A stretch of 64,000 nucleotides of DNA, taken from contig DCHT01000034.1 of assembly GCA_002314885.1 (NCBI GenBank), positions 31,533 to 95,532 on the forward strand. The letters run 5' to 3'. The stretch comes from Bacteroidales bacterium UBA1745 (GTDB lineage Bacteria; Bacteroidota; Bacteroidia; Bacteroidales; UBA932). This document shows positions 18,019-26,451 of the stretch, piece after piece; the first letter of the stretch is position 1; every line of letters begins with the position of its first letter. The position numbers and the translations under genes are program-made. The notes beneath the pieces are model-generated. The model worked only from the letters and a program-made list of their open reading frames with translations, was not told the origin of the DNA and did not search any database.

Positions 18019-20028
18019 TTATCTAAGTCCGCGGGCGCGGAGGAGAGCGGAGGCGTCAGGATCGGCACCGCGGAAGTTGCGGTAGAGGGTCATTGGCTCC
18101 TCGGAAGAACCCTTCTCAAGCACGTTGCGGCGGAAGGACATTGCCGTCTCGCGGTCGTAGATGCCCTTCTGCTTGAAGAGTTCGAAGGCATCCTTGTCGA
18201 GCACTTCTGCCCAGAGGTAGCTGTAGTAACCTGCAGAGTAGCCTGAGCCACCGAAGATGTGGTTGAAGTAGGTGCTGCGGTAGCGAGGGATGATTTCGCC
18301 CACGAGACCCATTTCCTCACAGCATTTCGCCTCGAAGGAATCCACGTCGATGCCTTCGATGGAGCTCAGTTCGTGCCATTTCATATCGAGAATGCTGGCG
18401 GCGCAGAGTTCGCCGGTGGTGAAGCCCTGGTTGAAGTTGGCGGCGGCCTGGATCTTGGCTACGAGCTCGTCAGGAATGACTTCCCCGGTCTGCCAATGGA
18501 AGGCGTAGGTGGCGAGGCATTCCTTCTGGAAGGCCCAGTTTTCGTTGATCTGGGACGGAAGCTCCACGAAGTCGCGCTTCACGGAAGTACCGCTCACTCC
18601 CCTGTAGCTGCACTGGCTCAGAAGGCCGTGGAGGGCGTGGCCGAACTCGTGGAAGGCGGTCTCCACCTGATCGATGCTCAGGAGTGAAGGATGGCCGTCA
18701 CAAGGTCCGTTGAAGTTGCAGATATTCACGATGACAGGACGCACCTGATTGCCGTCCACATCCACATACTGGTCGCCGAAATTGCTCATCCAGGCACCTG
18801 CACGCTTGGTTTCGCGGCTGAAGTAGTCGGTGATGATGACGCCGATGAGGCTGCCGTCCTCGTCGCTTACCTTGAAGGCCTCGGCCTCAGGATTGAAGAG
18901 GGCAACTCCCTCGATAGGCTCGAACTGGAGGCCATAGAGGCGGCTTGCATTGCCGAAGATGCCGGCACGTACATTCTCCATCACAAAATACTGCATAGCC
19001 TCGCTCTCGTCGAGGGCATAGCGCGCACGGCGCACCTTCTCGGCATAGTACATATAGTCCCAAGGCTGTATGGTGCTGCCCTCAGGAAGAAGGCCAGCTG
19101 CCACATCCTGGTCCATAACGGCCTGCATATCGGCGATTTCCTCCTTTGCACGGTCCATTGCGGCCGTCATAATGTTCTGGAGGAAGGCATCCACGGTCTG
19201 AGGATCGTGGGCCATCTTGTCGTCGAGAATCTGAGCGGCAGGAGTATCGTAGCCGAGGAGTTTGGCCTTCTCGATGCGAAGTTCCATCGTGCGGAGAAGA
19301 TTGGCCTTGTTGTCATTTGCGTTGCCATTGTTGCCGCGCATCGAATAGAGCCTGAACATCTTCTCTCTCAGGGCACGGTCCTCCACGGTAGCCATCTCGT
19401 CGTAGTAGTTGGACACTGAGGAACCGATCTCTGCCTTGTAGGCATTGCTCTCCGCGAGGAGGTTGTTGCCGAAGGAGAGGCTGAGGCTGGAAAGTTCGCT
19501 GTTGATCTCGCGCAGACGCGCCTGAGAGGCCTCGTCGAGACCGATGCCGTTCTTCTCGAAGCCCTCGTAGCAGTCCTTGAGCAAGCACTGCTGCTCACGG
19601 GTCAGTCCGCTCTGGTCGGCCTCCCAGACAGCCTTGACGCGCTCGTAGAGATCCTTGTTCATATTGATGGAGCTGGAGTGGTCGGAGAGGATAGGAGTTG
19701 CCTTCTCTACCACCTTCTTGATAGCGTCGGTAGCATCGCTCTCACTCACATTGAAGAGCACGCCTTCTACCTTTGCGAGGAGTTTGCCGCTGCGGTCGAG
19801 GGCGGCGACGGTATTCTCGAAATCAGGAGCCTCAGGATTGTCTATGATGGCCTGGATTTCGGCATTCTGCTGCTCGATGCCGGCCTTCACAGCAGGCATA
19901 TAGTGACAGATCTTGATCTGGTCGAACGGAGGGATGCCGTATGGGGTGTTCCACTCCTCCATAAAAGGGTTCTGGGCACAGGAAGCCATAGCAAAAAGTG
20001 CAATTGCAGGGATGATTATTCTTTTCAT
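18019..20028 (-). CDS. dcp: M3-family metallopeptidase lipoprotein (peptidyl-dipeptidase Dcp-like)
   Basis: A 669-residue zinc peptidase of the thimet-oligopeptidase/Dcp family. The active site is VETAFHEFGHALHGLLSQ (HExxH with the downstream Glu region), and family blocks DFVELPSQINENW and FNHIFGGSGYSAGYYSYLWAE are clear. It starts MKRIIIPAIALFAMASCAQ with a lipobox, so it is membrane-anchored and probably periplasmic, whereas E. coli Dcp is cytoplasmic or periplasmic without a lipid. Likely role: trimming dipeptides from imported peptides. It is a single gene between a hairpin upstream (20044-20068) and two hairpins downstream. Confidence 0.93.
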   Translation of the reverse strand: MKRIIIPAIALFAMASCAQNPFMEEWNTPYGIPPFDQIKICHYMPAVKAGIEQQNAEIQAIIDNPEAPDFENTVAALDRSGKLLAKVEGVLFNVSESDATDAIKKVVEKATPILSDHSSSINMNKDLYERVKAVWEADQSGLTREQQCLLKDCYEGFEKNGIGLDEASQARLREINSELSSLSLSFGNNLLAESNAYKAEIGSSVSNYYDEMATVEDRALREKMFRLYSMRGNNGNANDNKANLLRTMELRIEKAKLLGYDTPAAQILDDKMAHDPQTVDAFLQNIMTAAMDRAKEEIADMQAVMDQDVAAGLLPEGSTIQPWDYMYYAEKVRRARYALDESEAMQYFVMENVRAGIFGNASRLYGLQFEPIEGVALFNPEAEAFKVSDEDGSLIGVIITDYFSRETKRAGAWMSNFGDQYVDVDGNQVRPVIVNICNFNGPCDGHPSLLSIDQVETAFHEFGHALHGLLSQCSYRGVSGTSVKRDFVELPSQINENWAFQKECLATYAFHWQTGEVIPDELVAKIQAAANFNQGFTTGELCAASILDMKWHELSSIEGIDVDSFEAKCCEEMGLVGEIIPRYRSTYFNHIFGGSGYSAGYYSYLWAEVLDKDAFELFKQKGIYDRETAMSFRRNVLEKGSSEEPMTLYRNFRGADPDASALLRARGLR

Positions 20029-20043
20029 ATATATAATAATAGT

Positions 20044-20068
20044 AAGGCCCGACTGTCAGCCGGGCCTT
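20044..20068. terminator. Hairpin with T-rich flank after the DUF5689 lipoprotein
   Basis: AAGGCCCG (20044-20051) pairs with CGGGCCTT (20061-20068), with an inner CTG/CAG extension. It lies six bases past the stop of the minus-strand lipoprotein ending at 20074 and 15 bases before the M3 peptidase start. The T-run is better on the plus strand (TTTTATTTT) than on the minus strand, so it may be a weak minus-strand terminator. Confidence 0.6.
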
Positions 20069-20073
20069 TTATT

Positions 20074-21240
20074 TTACTTGTAAAGAGGAGTTCCGTCCGA
20101 ATAGGTGAAGTCGTCAAGGGAGTTGACCGTAATCTGTACGCCACCCTGATAGAAGGTGAAGATACCGGTTACGTTGATGGTCTTTGCTCCGCTGAGCACG
20201 TCCTCAGGAATCTCGTAGTCGCAGAACTTGCTGAAGCCGCTGGTGCGGATCTGGATGTCCTTGCTGCCGAGCTTGAAGTACTGGGTCACGCTGTAGGCGG
20301 CCTTCTCGATGCCTGAGTATGTACCGTCCTCACCTGCGAGGCTGCCCACGGTGATGTAGGAACCATCCTCGTATGTAGGATAGGTGCTGCCGCTTCCGAC
20401 CTTGCAGGCGTCCCATACACCGGACTTGATGTACTCGATCATCTTGCTCTTGGACATAGCCCAGGTGGTGATGCCACAGGTTGGGTCAGCCGCATTGTTG
20501 GATGAAGAAAGGAATACGCGGTTGGTAGCGGCCTTCTTATCCTTTGTTGAGTCAAGGTAGAGAAGCACGAACACTTCCTTGCCGTAAGTGATGTTCTGGA
20601 TGGTCACGAGACTGCCCACGAGGTTGCTGCTGACCTGGGTGGCGGACTTGCCGTCAGGAAGGTCGGATGCAGAAGAAATCACCTTCGGAGTAACCTTCTT
20701 GATGTCGGTAGGGTCACCACGGAGAATGTGCGAGTCGATGATGAGCGGAGACTCGAGATATGAGGTCTCGTAGGAGCCTGAAGGGTCGTTGAATCCGAGC
20801 TGGATCATACCCATTCCGCCGTAGCTGCCGTCCTTGTAACCATACATTCCGAGAGTGAGGCCGTCGCAGTCAATGTAAACGGTCTGACCTTCGAGATAGT
20901 CATTGTAGAGGCCATTCTTGCCGGCTTTGATCTCGATGCCGCCGGTCTCGTCCTGAATGTAGAAACTCTTGTAGAAGTTGCCAGGCTGGTCGGTAGTAGA
21001 AACACGGCCCTTGATGATGGTCTCACCCTTGGAGCCGAGGAGGATAGGGTTGCCTACCTCATACTGGGCACAAACCTCAGCGATGGTGCTGATCTTGCCG
21101 AAGTCGCTGTCGTCGTAATATACGTATGGCGAAGGATTGTCATACTTGCCGGTGAACACTGGCTGGAATTCTTCCTTCAGACCACAGGATGCGAACACGA
21201 GGAGTGCTGCTGAGTAAACTAAAATCTTTTTCATAAGCAT
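20074..21240 (-). CDS. DUF5689-type OB-fold lipoprotein, last gene of the nuclease locus
   Basis: A 388-residue lipoprotein (ALLVFASCGLKEEF, acidic residues just after the Cys, which fits surface export). The first module is typical DUF5689: KGRVSTTDQPGNFYKSFYIQDETGGIEIKAG, an OB-fold-like barrel with a QDETG turn. The middle part resembles a second module, and a short OB-like domain closes the protein (TINVTGIFTFYQGGVQITV). OB-folds bind oligonucleotides or oligosaccharides. Its start abuts the stop of the TonB-dependent receptor with no gap, so the two are likely a receptor-lipoprotein pair in place of SusC/SusD. Nucleic acid as ligand is inference from the two nucleases upstream. Confidence 0.85.
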   Translation of the reverse strand: MLMKKILVYSAALLVFASCGLKEEFQPVFTGKYDNPSPYVYYDDSDFGKISTIAEVCAQYEVGNPILLGSKGETIIKGRVSTTDQPGNFYKSFYIQDETGGIEIKAGKNGLYNDYLEGQTVYIDCDGLTLGMYGYKDGSYGGMGMIQLGFNDPSGSYETSYLESPLIIDSHILRGDPTDIKKVTPKVISSASDLPDGKSATQVSSNLVGSLVTIQNITYGKEVFVLLYLDSTKDKKAATNRVFLSSSNNAADPTCGITTWAMSKSKMIEYIKSGVWDACKVGSGSTYPTYEDGSYITVGSLAGEDGTYSGIEKAAYSVTQYFKLGSKDIQIRTSGFSKFCDYEIPEDVLSGAKTINVTGIFTFYQGGVQITVNSLDDFTYSDGTPLYK

Positions 21241-24171
21241 TTAGAATCTGAAGTAGAGGTTCAACATATAGTTCACACCCTGCATATAGAAGTACTTAGG
21301 GTCGAAGCGGTAGTAACGGTCCTTGCCAACGCTGCTGATGAGACGGGTCTGCTCATAGCCGCCGGTCTTGAACCAGGTGTTGTTGGTCATATTCTTGACC
21401 TCGAGGGAGAAGCCGAAGTTGTACTTGCGCTGGATGTACCAGGACTTGCCCACGCTGCAGTTGAGCAGGAAGTGGGTGTAAGCAGGGTTGCTGCCGTCTG
21501 CGCGGGTGAACAGACTCTCCTGGCCGGCCATATACTCAACCTCTGCAGGAGAGAGGATGCCGTCGGCACCTGAGCAGGCATACTGGGTACGGTACAGCGG
21601 GTTCATATCGAGATATGACTTGCCGAAGTACTGAGCGTTGACCTCGAAGAACCAATAGGAGTTAGTACGATAGTTGAGGGCAAGCTCTGCAGCAATCTGT
21701 GGGCTAGAAGGCACATAGTGCTTCTGATAGCCTTCGAGAATGTAGTTGCCGTCAGCATCGTCGTAGTAATACACGTTGCCTTCCTCGTCGAATTCCTTCT
21801 TATATACAGGGTTGGATACCCAGTAAGGCACGTCCTCGTTGCGCACGATCTCGGCGCTGTTGTCGATGGTCTGTACCATATGAGGGTCCTTGCCGCGGTT
21901 CTTCACGTAGATATTGTCACCCCAGGCGAAGGCACCGGAAACGGAGAGACCCTGAACTGGGAGCGGCACCTTGATACCGATCTCGACACCCATATGACGC
22001 TCGGCGATGCCGGTCATTGCGAAGTTGGTGAAGGAGTTCTGTGAGTCATCGTAGAAGCTCATCACGTCGGTCTGGTCGAAGATCTTTGCCCAATATGCGG
22101 TGGCACGCAGCTGCATCCAGGAGGTGCTGAGCTGGTAGTTCACGTCGAAGGCCATAGTCTTCTTGGTGGTGAAGTCGTCGCCGCAGAGGTCGCTCACGAG
22201 AGTGTTGCGGGTCCTTGCGGACACGAAGCTCTGGTTGAAGGTCGGAGCCTCGGTCATATAGGCAGCATTTGCGCTGAAGCGATGACCGCCCTGGAGCACG
22301 TAGGCGATGGATGCCTTGCCGCTGTAGGTGAGGAACTGGGACTTCTCGGACTTTCCGAGGGAATTGTCAGGGAAGAGGCCCTTCCTTACGAGACCCTCTC
22401 TCCAGAAGGTCTCATAACCTACGGTACCGGCGATGTTGGCAGTAAGTCCACCGGAAGTGAAAGTGGCATTTGCCCAGCCACCGGCCTTGCGGACCTGTGC
22501 GAGATAGTCATAGCCGTACTTGTCGCCCTTGTAGATCTTCTGAGCCTCGCCGTGTGCGAGATAGTAGTCAAGGTCATTTTGTATCTTCTCCTCGTCGATT
22601 GCGAAGTCGCGCTCCGCGAAGGAGTCGATGTTCAGGTAGTACTGGCCTCCGAGGAGGTCGTTCATAATCTTGTAGTTCTCAGTGCGGTTGATCCTTGCAT
22701 TGACACCGCCGGTGAGGGTGAAGAGATCGCTCTGACGCCATTTTGCGGAAGCCGCGAAGTTCACGTCGTTCTGGTCCACCCTTCTCTCCTCGAGTGCATA
22801 CTTGGAGCGTCCGTCAGGGTTGTTGTAGTTGACGTTGTAGAGACGGTCCCAGTTGAGGTGCTGGTAGTTCTGATAAGCCTTGCCCCTGGTAGTCCACTGA
22901 TAGTATGCCCAGTCGTACTTGTCCTGGTTGACGCGGTTGTAGTCCTCGTCCTCGAGATAGAAGTAGCTAGGAAGGTTGCGGTAGTAGTCCGGACGTGGGT
23001 CTGCTGCGTCGTACCAGTCGAGGGCAGTGTAGCCGTTGAAGCCGGTCCTCCAGAGGAGGGTGGCATTCACCTCGAGGTTCTCTGACGGATTGACAGTGTA
23101 CTTGAGCACGGTCACAGGCTCGAAGGTCTTGCGGACGCGGGAGTTGCGCACCTTGCCGTTCTGGTAGCCCCAGTTGCTGTTGTACATATTGTCGCCCATC
23201 AGGTCATAGACCTCCTGAGTAGATGCATTCTGAGCGCCCCTCTGGCCAGGAGCCGCGAAAGTGACGAGGCTGATGCGATGGATGTCGCCTATCTTCTTCT
23301 CCACACCGAGATAGTAGGAGAAGTTGCGATAATAGACACCTTCCACCCAGTCGTTGCCACCGAGACGGGCACTGACGTTGATTGCGTATGACCAGCCGTT
23401 GTCGAGTTCGCCTGAGGCGTAGTTGGCCATAAGGCGGAGACGGTAAAGAGCTGAGTTGCTGAGAACGCTGAACCTCCAGCCCGGACGCACGCTTGAAGGG
23501 GTGCCGAGGATGTTGGTCTGGCCGTTCACGCCGCCCACGCCGAAGTCTGCGGTCTCAGAGCCGATGGTGGTCTCCTTGCTGCGGGTAGCCTCGTTGAGGC
23601 CGCTCCAGAGGGAGTATGGCGAGTAGCCGCTGAGGGCGTCATTGAGCTTGACGCCGCTCAGATAGACGTCCTGAGTCTCGCTGTTGTAGCCACGGTTCTT
23701 GAAGCGGATGGAGCTGAAGCCATAGCCTGCGAGGTTGGTGTAAGGGTCTGATGCGCCGAAGAGGATGGTAGGAGTGTCAGTGTAACCTGAGTCGTCCATA
23801 TCGAACTCGGCAAATGAAGAGTCGTCCACGTCCTCGACCACCTGGCTTGCCACCATTGAGACGAAGATGAGGTCCTTCACGAAGCCGCCGTCCACGGTGA
23901 CATTCACGTTGAGGGTCACGAAACCGATGGCCTCAACGGTGAGGCCGTACATTCCGTTGTCCAGATTGTCGATGGCGAAAGTACCGTCAGAAGCGGACTT
24001 CTGGCTGGCGATCGTCTCACCGTTCTGGCTGAGGGTCAGGCTCGCTCCGGCGATAGGAACTCGGCCGGCTCGGTTGACCACGGTACCTTTCACACCGCCG
24101 GTGAAACCCTGAGCGAACATAGTCACGCCAAGGGCCAGGGTGCAAAGTACTGTTACTAGTTTCTTAAGCAT
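21241..24171 (-). CDS. TonB-dependent receptor with regulatory-like domain, nuclease locus
   Basis: A 976-residue outer-membrane receptor. Signal peptide to about residue 21, then a carboxypeptidase-regulatory-like beta domain (KGTVVNRAGRVPIAGASL), an Asp-rich stretch (VVEDVDDSSFAEFDMDDSG), a plug with FKNRGYNSETQDVYLSGVKLND and GGVNGQTNILG, and a long barrel ending NLYFRF, with the usual C-terminal Phe. It is not of the SusC type: it lacks the usual SusC plug strings and no SusD follows. It lies three bases after the exonuclease/phosphatase gene and directly before the DUF5689 lipoprotein. Likely job: TonB-driven import of the products released by the two nucleases. Confidence 0.93.
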   Translation of the reverse strand: MLKKLVTVLCTLALGVTMFAQGFTGGVKGTVVNRAGRVPIAGASLTLSQNGETIASQKSASDGTFAIDNLDNGMYGLTVEAIGFVTLNVNVTVDGGFVKDLIFVSMVASQVVEDVDDSSFAEFDMDDSGYTDTPTILFGASDPYTNLAGYGFSSIRFKNRGYNSETQDVYLSGVKLNDALSGYSPYSLWSGLNEATRSKETTIGSETADFGVGGVNGQTNILGTPSSVRPGWRFSVLSNSALYRLRLMANYASGELDNGWSYAINVSARLGGNDWVEGVYYRNFSYYLGVEKKIGDIHRISLVTFAAPGQRGAQNASTQEVYDLMGDNMYNSNWGYQNGKVRNSRVRKTFEPVTVLKYTVNPSENLEVNATLLWRTGFNGYTALDWYDAADPRPDYYRNLPSYFYLEDEDYNRVNQDKYDWAYYQWTTRGKAYQNYQHLNWDRLYNVNYNNPDGRSKYALEERRVDQNDVNFAASAKWRQSDLFTLTGGVNARINRTENYKIMNDLLGGQYYLNIDSFAERDFAIDEEKIQNDLDYYLAHGEAQKIYKGDKYGYDYLAQVRKAGGWANATFTSGGLTANIAGTVGYETFWREGLVRKGLFPDNSLGKSEKSQFLTYSGKASIAYVLQGGHRFSANAAYMTEAPTFNQSFVSARTRNTLVSDLCGDDFTTKKTMAFDVNYQLSTSWMQLRATAYWAKIFDQTDVMSFYDDSQNSFTNFAMTGIAERHMGVEIGIKVPLPVQGLSVSGAFAWGDNIYVKNRGKDPHMVQTIDNSAEIVRNEDVPYWVSNPVYKKEFDEEGNVYYYDDADGNYILEGYQKHYVPSSPQIAAELALNYRTNSYWFFEVNAQYFGKSYLDMNPLYRTQYACSGADGILSPAEVEYMAGQESLFTRADGSNPAYTHFLLNCSVGKSWYIQRKYNFGFSLEVKNMTNNTWFKTGGYEQTRLISSVGKDRYYRFDPKYFYMQGVNYMLNLYFRF

Positions 24172-24174
24172 ATA

Positions 24175-25248
24175 TTATTTACTGATAAGGATATACGATG
24201 GGTAGTGATCGGAATATCCGCCGATGAAAGCGCCATTTGAGAAAGTACGGAACGGCTGGTTCTTGTACTGTCCCTTCTGCTGGGTCATAAACGGCTTCTT
24301 GAAGATGCGGCCATAGTACTTGCCCTTGATGATAGGCATAATCTTGAGTCCGCCCTGAGGAGCGAGCGCGAGGTTGCTGTTCACAAGGACCTGGTCGTAG
24401 ATGCTCCACACATACTGATAGCAGAGGGAGCCGTAGCCGGCCTTGATCATAGAGAGGAATGGGTTGAAGAAATCCTCCTCGCCCACCTCGGCGAGAGTCT
24501 CGCGTCCGTGCAGCCACTTGGCCATTGAGTCGTCGAACGGGTCGTCGTTCATATCGCCCATAGCGGCGATCTTGATGCCAGGATACTTCTTCATCATCTC
24601 CATTGAGTGCTGGTAGCAGATCTCTGCACCGCGGGAACGGAGGTCGCCGCCCTTTCCGCCGATACGGGAAGGAAGGTGCATCACGTAGAATGCGAAGTGC
24701 TCGTCAGCGATGAGTCCGTGCACCATAAGGATGTCACGGGTGCGGAAGTAGTCCTGCTCCTCCTGGGTGAGGGTGATCTCCACATCAGTTCCCTCGAAGG
24801 TGAACGGAATGGATTCGCTGTCCAGGTAGGTGAACTGCTTTGGGTCGTAAAGCAGGGCTGGGTCGACACCGCGGCGGTCCGGACCGTCATAGTGGACGAT
24901 CTGGTAGTTGGCGGCGGCGATCTGAGGATCTGCCACGAGGTCCTCGAGCACGAGACGGTTCTCGACCTCGCTCACACCGAGAATGGTGTGGAAGCGGCCG
25001 TTGTCCTTGGCCATCGCAGCGATGACCTGGGCCATATTATGGACCTTCTTGTCGTATTTCTCCTGGGTCCACTTGTTCTTGCCGTCAGGCAGGTACTCCT
25101 CGTCGTTCTTCGCAGGATCGTTGTAGATGTCGAAGAGGTTCTCAAGGTTGTAGAAACCCACGATGTAGTTGCGGCTGCCGCCCTTCTGGGCAAAGGAGCC
25201 GGTGCTCAGCAGCACGAGGGCTGCGATAACACAGAAAAGTCTTTTCAT
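24175..25248 (-). CDS. Secreted endonuclease/exonuclease/phosphatase-family enzyme
   Basis: A 357-residue protein with a cleavable signal (ALVLLSTGSFAQ) and all core motifs of the DNase I-like EEP superfamily: YNLENLFD (34-40), metal-binding Glu in GVSEVEN (91-97), Arg/Asp block PDRRGVDPALLY, GDMNDDPFDDS, and the catalytic SDH triplet near the C-terminus (346-348). EEP enzymes cut DNA or RNA, or hydrolyse inositol and sphingolipid phosphates. Placement next to a DNA/RNA nuclease and OB-fold lipoproteins favours nuclease activity; that is inference. It follows the nuclease gene by 15 bases. Confidence 0.9.
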   Translation of the reverse strand: MKRLFCVIAALVLLSTGSFAQKGGSRNYIVGFYNLENLFDIYNDPAKNDEEYLPDGKNKWTQEKYDKKVHNMAQVIAAMAKDNGRFHTILGVSEVENRLVLEDLVADPQIAAANYQIVHYDGPDRRGVDPALLYDPKQFTYLDSESIPFTFEGTDVEITLTQEEQDYFRTRDILMVHGLIADEHFAFYVMHLPSRIGGKGGDLRSRGAEICYQHSMEMMKKYPGIKIAAMGDMNDDPFDDSMAKWLHGRETLAEVGEEDFFNPFLSMIKAGYGSLCYQYVWSIYDQVLVNSNLALAPQGGLKIMPIIKGKYYGRIFKKPFMTQQKGQYKNQPFRTFSNGAFIGGYSDHYPSYILISK

Positions 25249-25263
25249 CTTTCTATTGTTCTG

Positions 25264-26451
25264 TTATTTCCACCAACTGTCCTTTGTGGATTCCACATAG
25301 TCGGCGAAAGTAGTCTTTGCTCCGAGTCCCGGGAAGAAGTCATAGCCGAGCTTCTTCTCGAGTTCGTCGATGGTCATCGAATGAGTCATTATCTCGGTAG
25401 TGCCCATCTCGTCATCCTCGTCACCTTTGAAGTAGAGACCTATGCCGGTGTAACCGCCGGTCTTGCCGGTGATTCCGAAGGTGCCTCCCTTGCGATAGCC
25501 CAGCAGGGCCTTGAAGTAACCGCTAGGACAGAGGACGCTCTTGCCGTCGTTGTCACGGGCATAGTCCTTGGCACCTGCGATGTCGGCACCGGTCACCACA
25601 TAGAGAGTGTCGAAGCTGTTGGCCCAGCTTCGGACCATACCTTCGAGAGTTGCCCACGCATTGGAATTGAGGGCACCGCTCTGAGGTGTCATATTAGTAC
25701 CGTAGAAGGTCTGGAAGTTGGCATCACTCGTAAGACGGTCCGCAGATGGGATCTGGTGGCCGCGATTGATGCCCCACATACCGCTGTATGCCCTTTCGAG
25801 CACAGCCTGGTACTCGCGTGGGACCTTAGGGTCGACTGTGCCGGCCCAGTAGGAAGTACCGCTGAAATGGCGGCTTCCGGAGCCTATGAGTGTCTTGTTG
25901 AGAGGATATGCAACCCACCTTGCGATGTGGTTGTCGATATCGAAGAGGAAGGAATAGTTCCTGCACTTCTTGCCACTCTGGAGAGTCATCTCGTGAGTGA
26001 CATAATACAACTTTTCAGTCGTGTTGACCGTCGGGAGCTCGAGCCAGGTCGGAACCGGTTCGGACTTGAAATTCTCCTTGGAGACGGTCTTGTTGGAGGT
26101 CTGGGCCTTCTGGGTGAAATAGCAGTCGTATGCCTTTCCGCCGAGAAGCATCTCGATGCGGCAGGTACGAGGGATGTCGCCAGTGTTCTTGCTCCAGGAG
26201 AACAGCACGCTGATGCTGCCGGTGCCGCTGGCCTGCTTTACCCACGCCCAGTCTATCTCCTCGCCATCCTCGGAAGTGACGCTGAGAGTCCAGTCTCCCT
26301 CGGCCTTGACCTTGAGCCACTGGCTGGAATTCTCATATTCCGCCTCTTCCGTCTTGAGGCTTATGCCATTCTCATCAATGACAGGCTTCTCCTGGCAGGA
26401 AACTGCCAGGAGAAGAACTATCATTGTGAATATCAGGGACTTACTTCGCAC
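25264..26451 (-). CDS. DNA/RNA non-specific endonuclease lipoprotein with BACON-like domain
   Basis: About 395 residues from a GTG at 26451. That start gives MRSKSLIFTMIVLLLAVSCQ, an ideal lipoprotein signal; a longer ATG frame (26496) would bury it. An N-terminal BACON-like beta-sandwich (WLKVKAEGDWTLSV to CYFTQKAQ) precedes a NUC1/Serratia-type nuclease domain. The catalytic motif is INRGHQIPSADRL, the DRGH signature with Asn in place of Asp, and the metal-ligand helix is TNMTPQSGALNSNAWATLE. These enzymes cut single- and double-stranded DNA and RNA with magnesium. The start overlaps the upstream OB-array gene by 11 bases, so it belongs to the same mRNA. Confidence 0.9.
   Translation of the reverse strand: MRSKSLIFTMIVLLLAVSCQEKPVIDENGISLKTEEAEYENSSQWLKVKAEGDWTLSVTSEDGEEIDWAWVKQASGTGSISVLFSWSKNTGDIPRTCRIEMLLGGKAYDCYFTQKAQTSNKTVSKENFKSEPVPTWLELPTVNTTEKLYYVTHEMTLQSGKKCRNYSFLFDIDNHIARWVAYPLNKTLIGSGSRHFSGTSYWAGTVDPKVPREYQAVLERAYSGMWGINRGHQIPSADRLTSDANFQTFYGTNMTPQSGALNSNAWATLEGMVRSWANSFDTLYVVTGADIAGAKDYARDNDGKSVLCPSGYFKALLGYRKGGTFGITGKTGGYTGIGLYFKGDEDDEMGTTEIMTHSMTIDELEKKLGYDFFPGLGAKTTFADYVESTKDSWWK

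Noticed and set aside
21241..24171. A second SusC/SusD pair (receptor plus DUF5689 lipoprotein)
   Set aside because: The receptor lacks SusC-type plug strings and the downstream lipoprotein lacks the SusD TPR/C-terminal motifs; it is OB-like instead.
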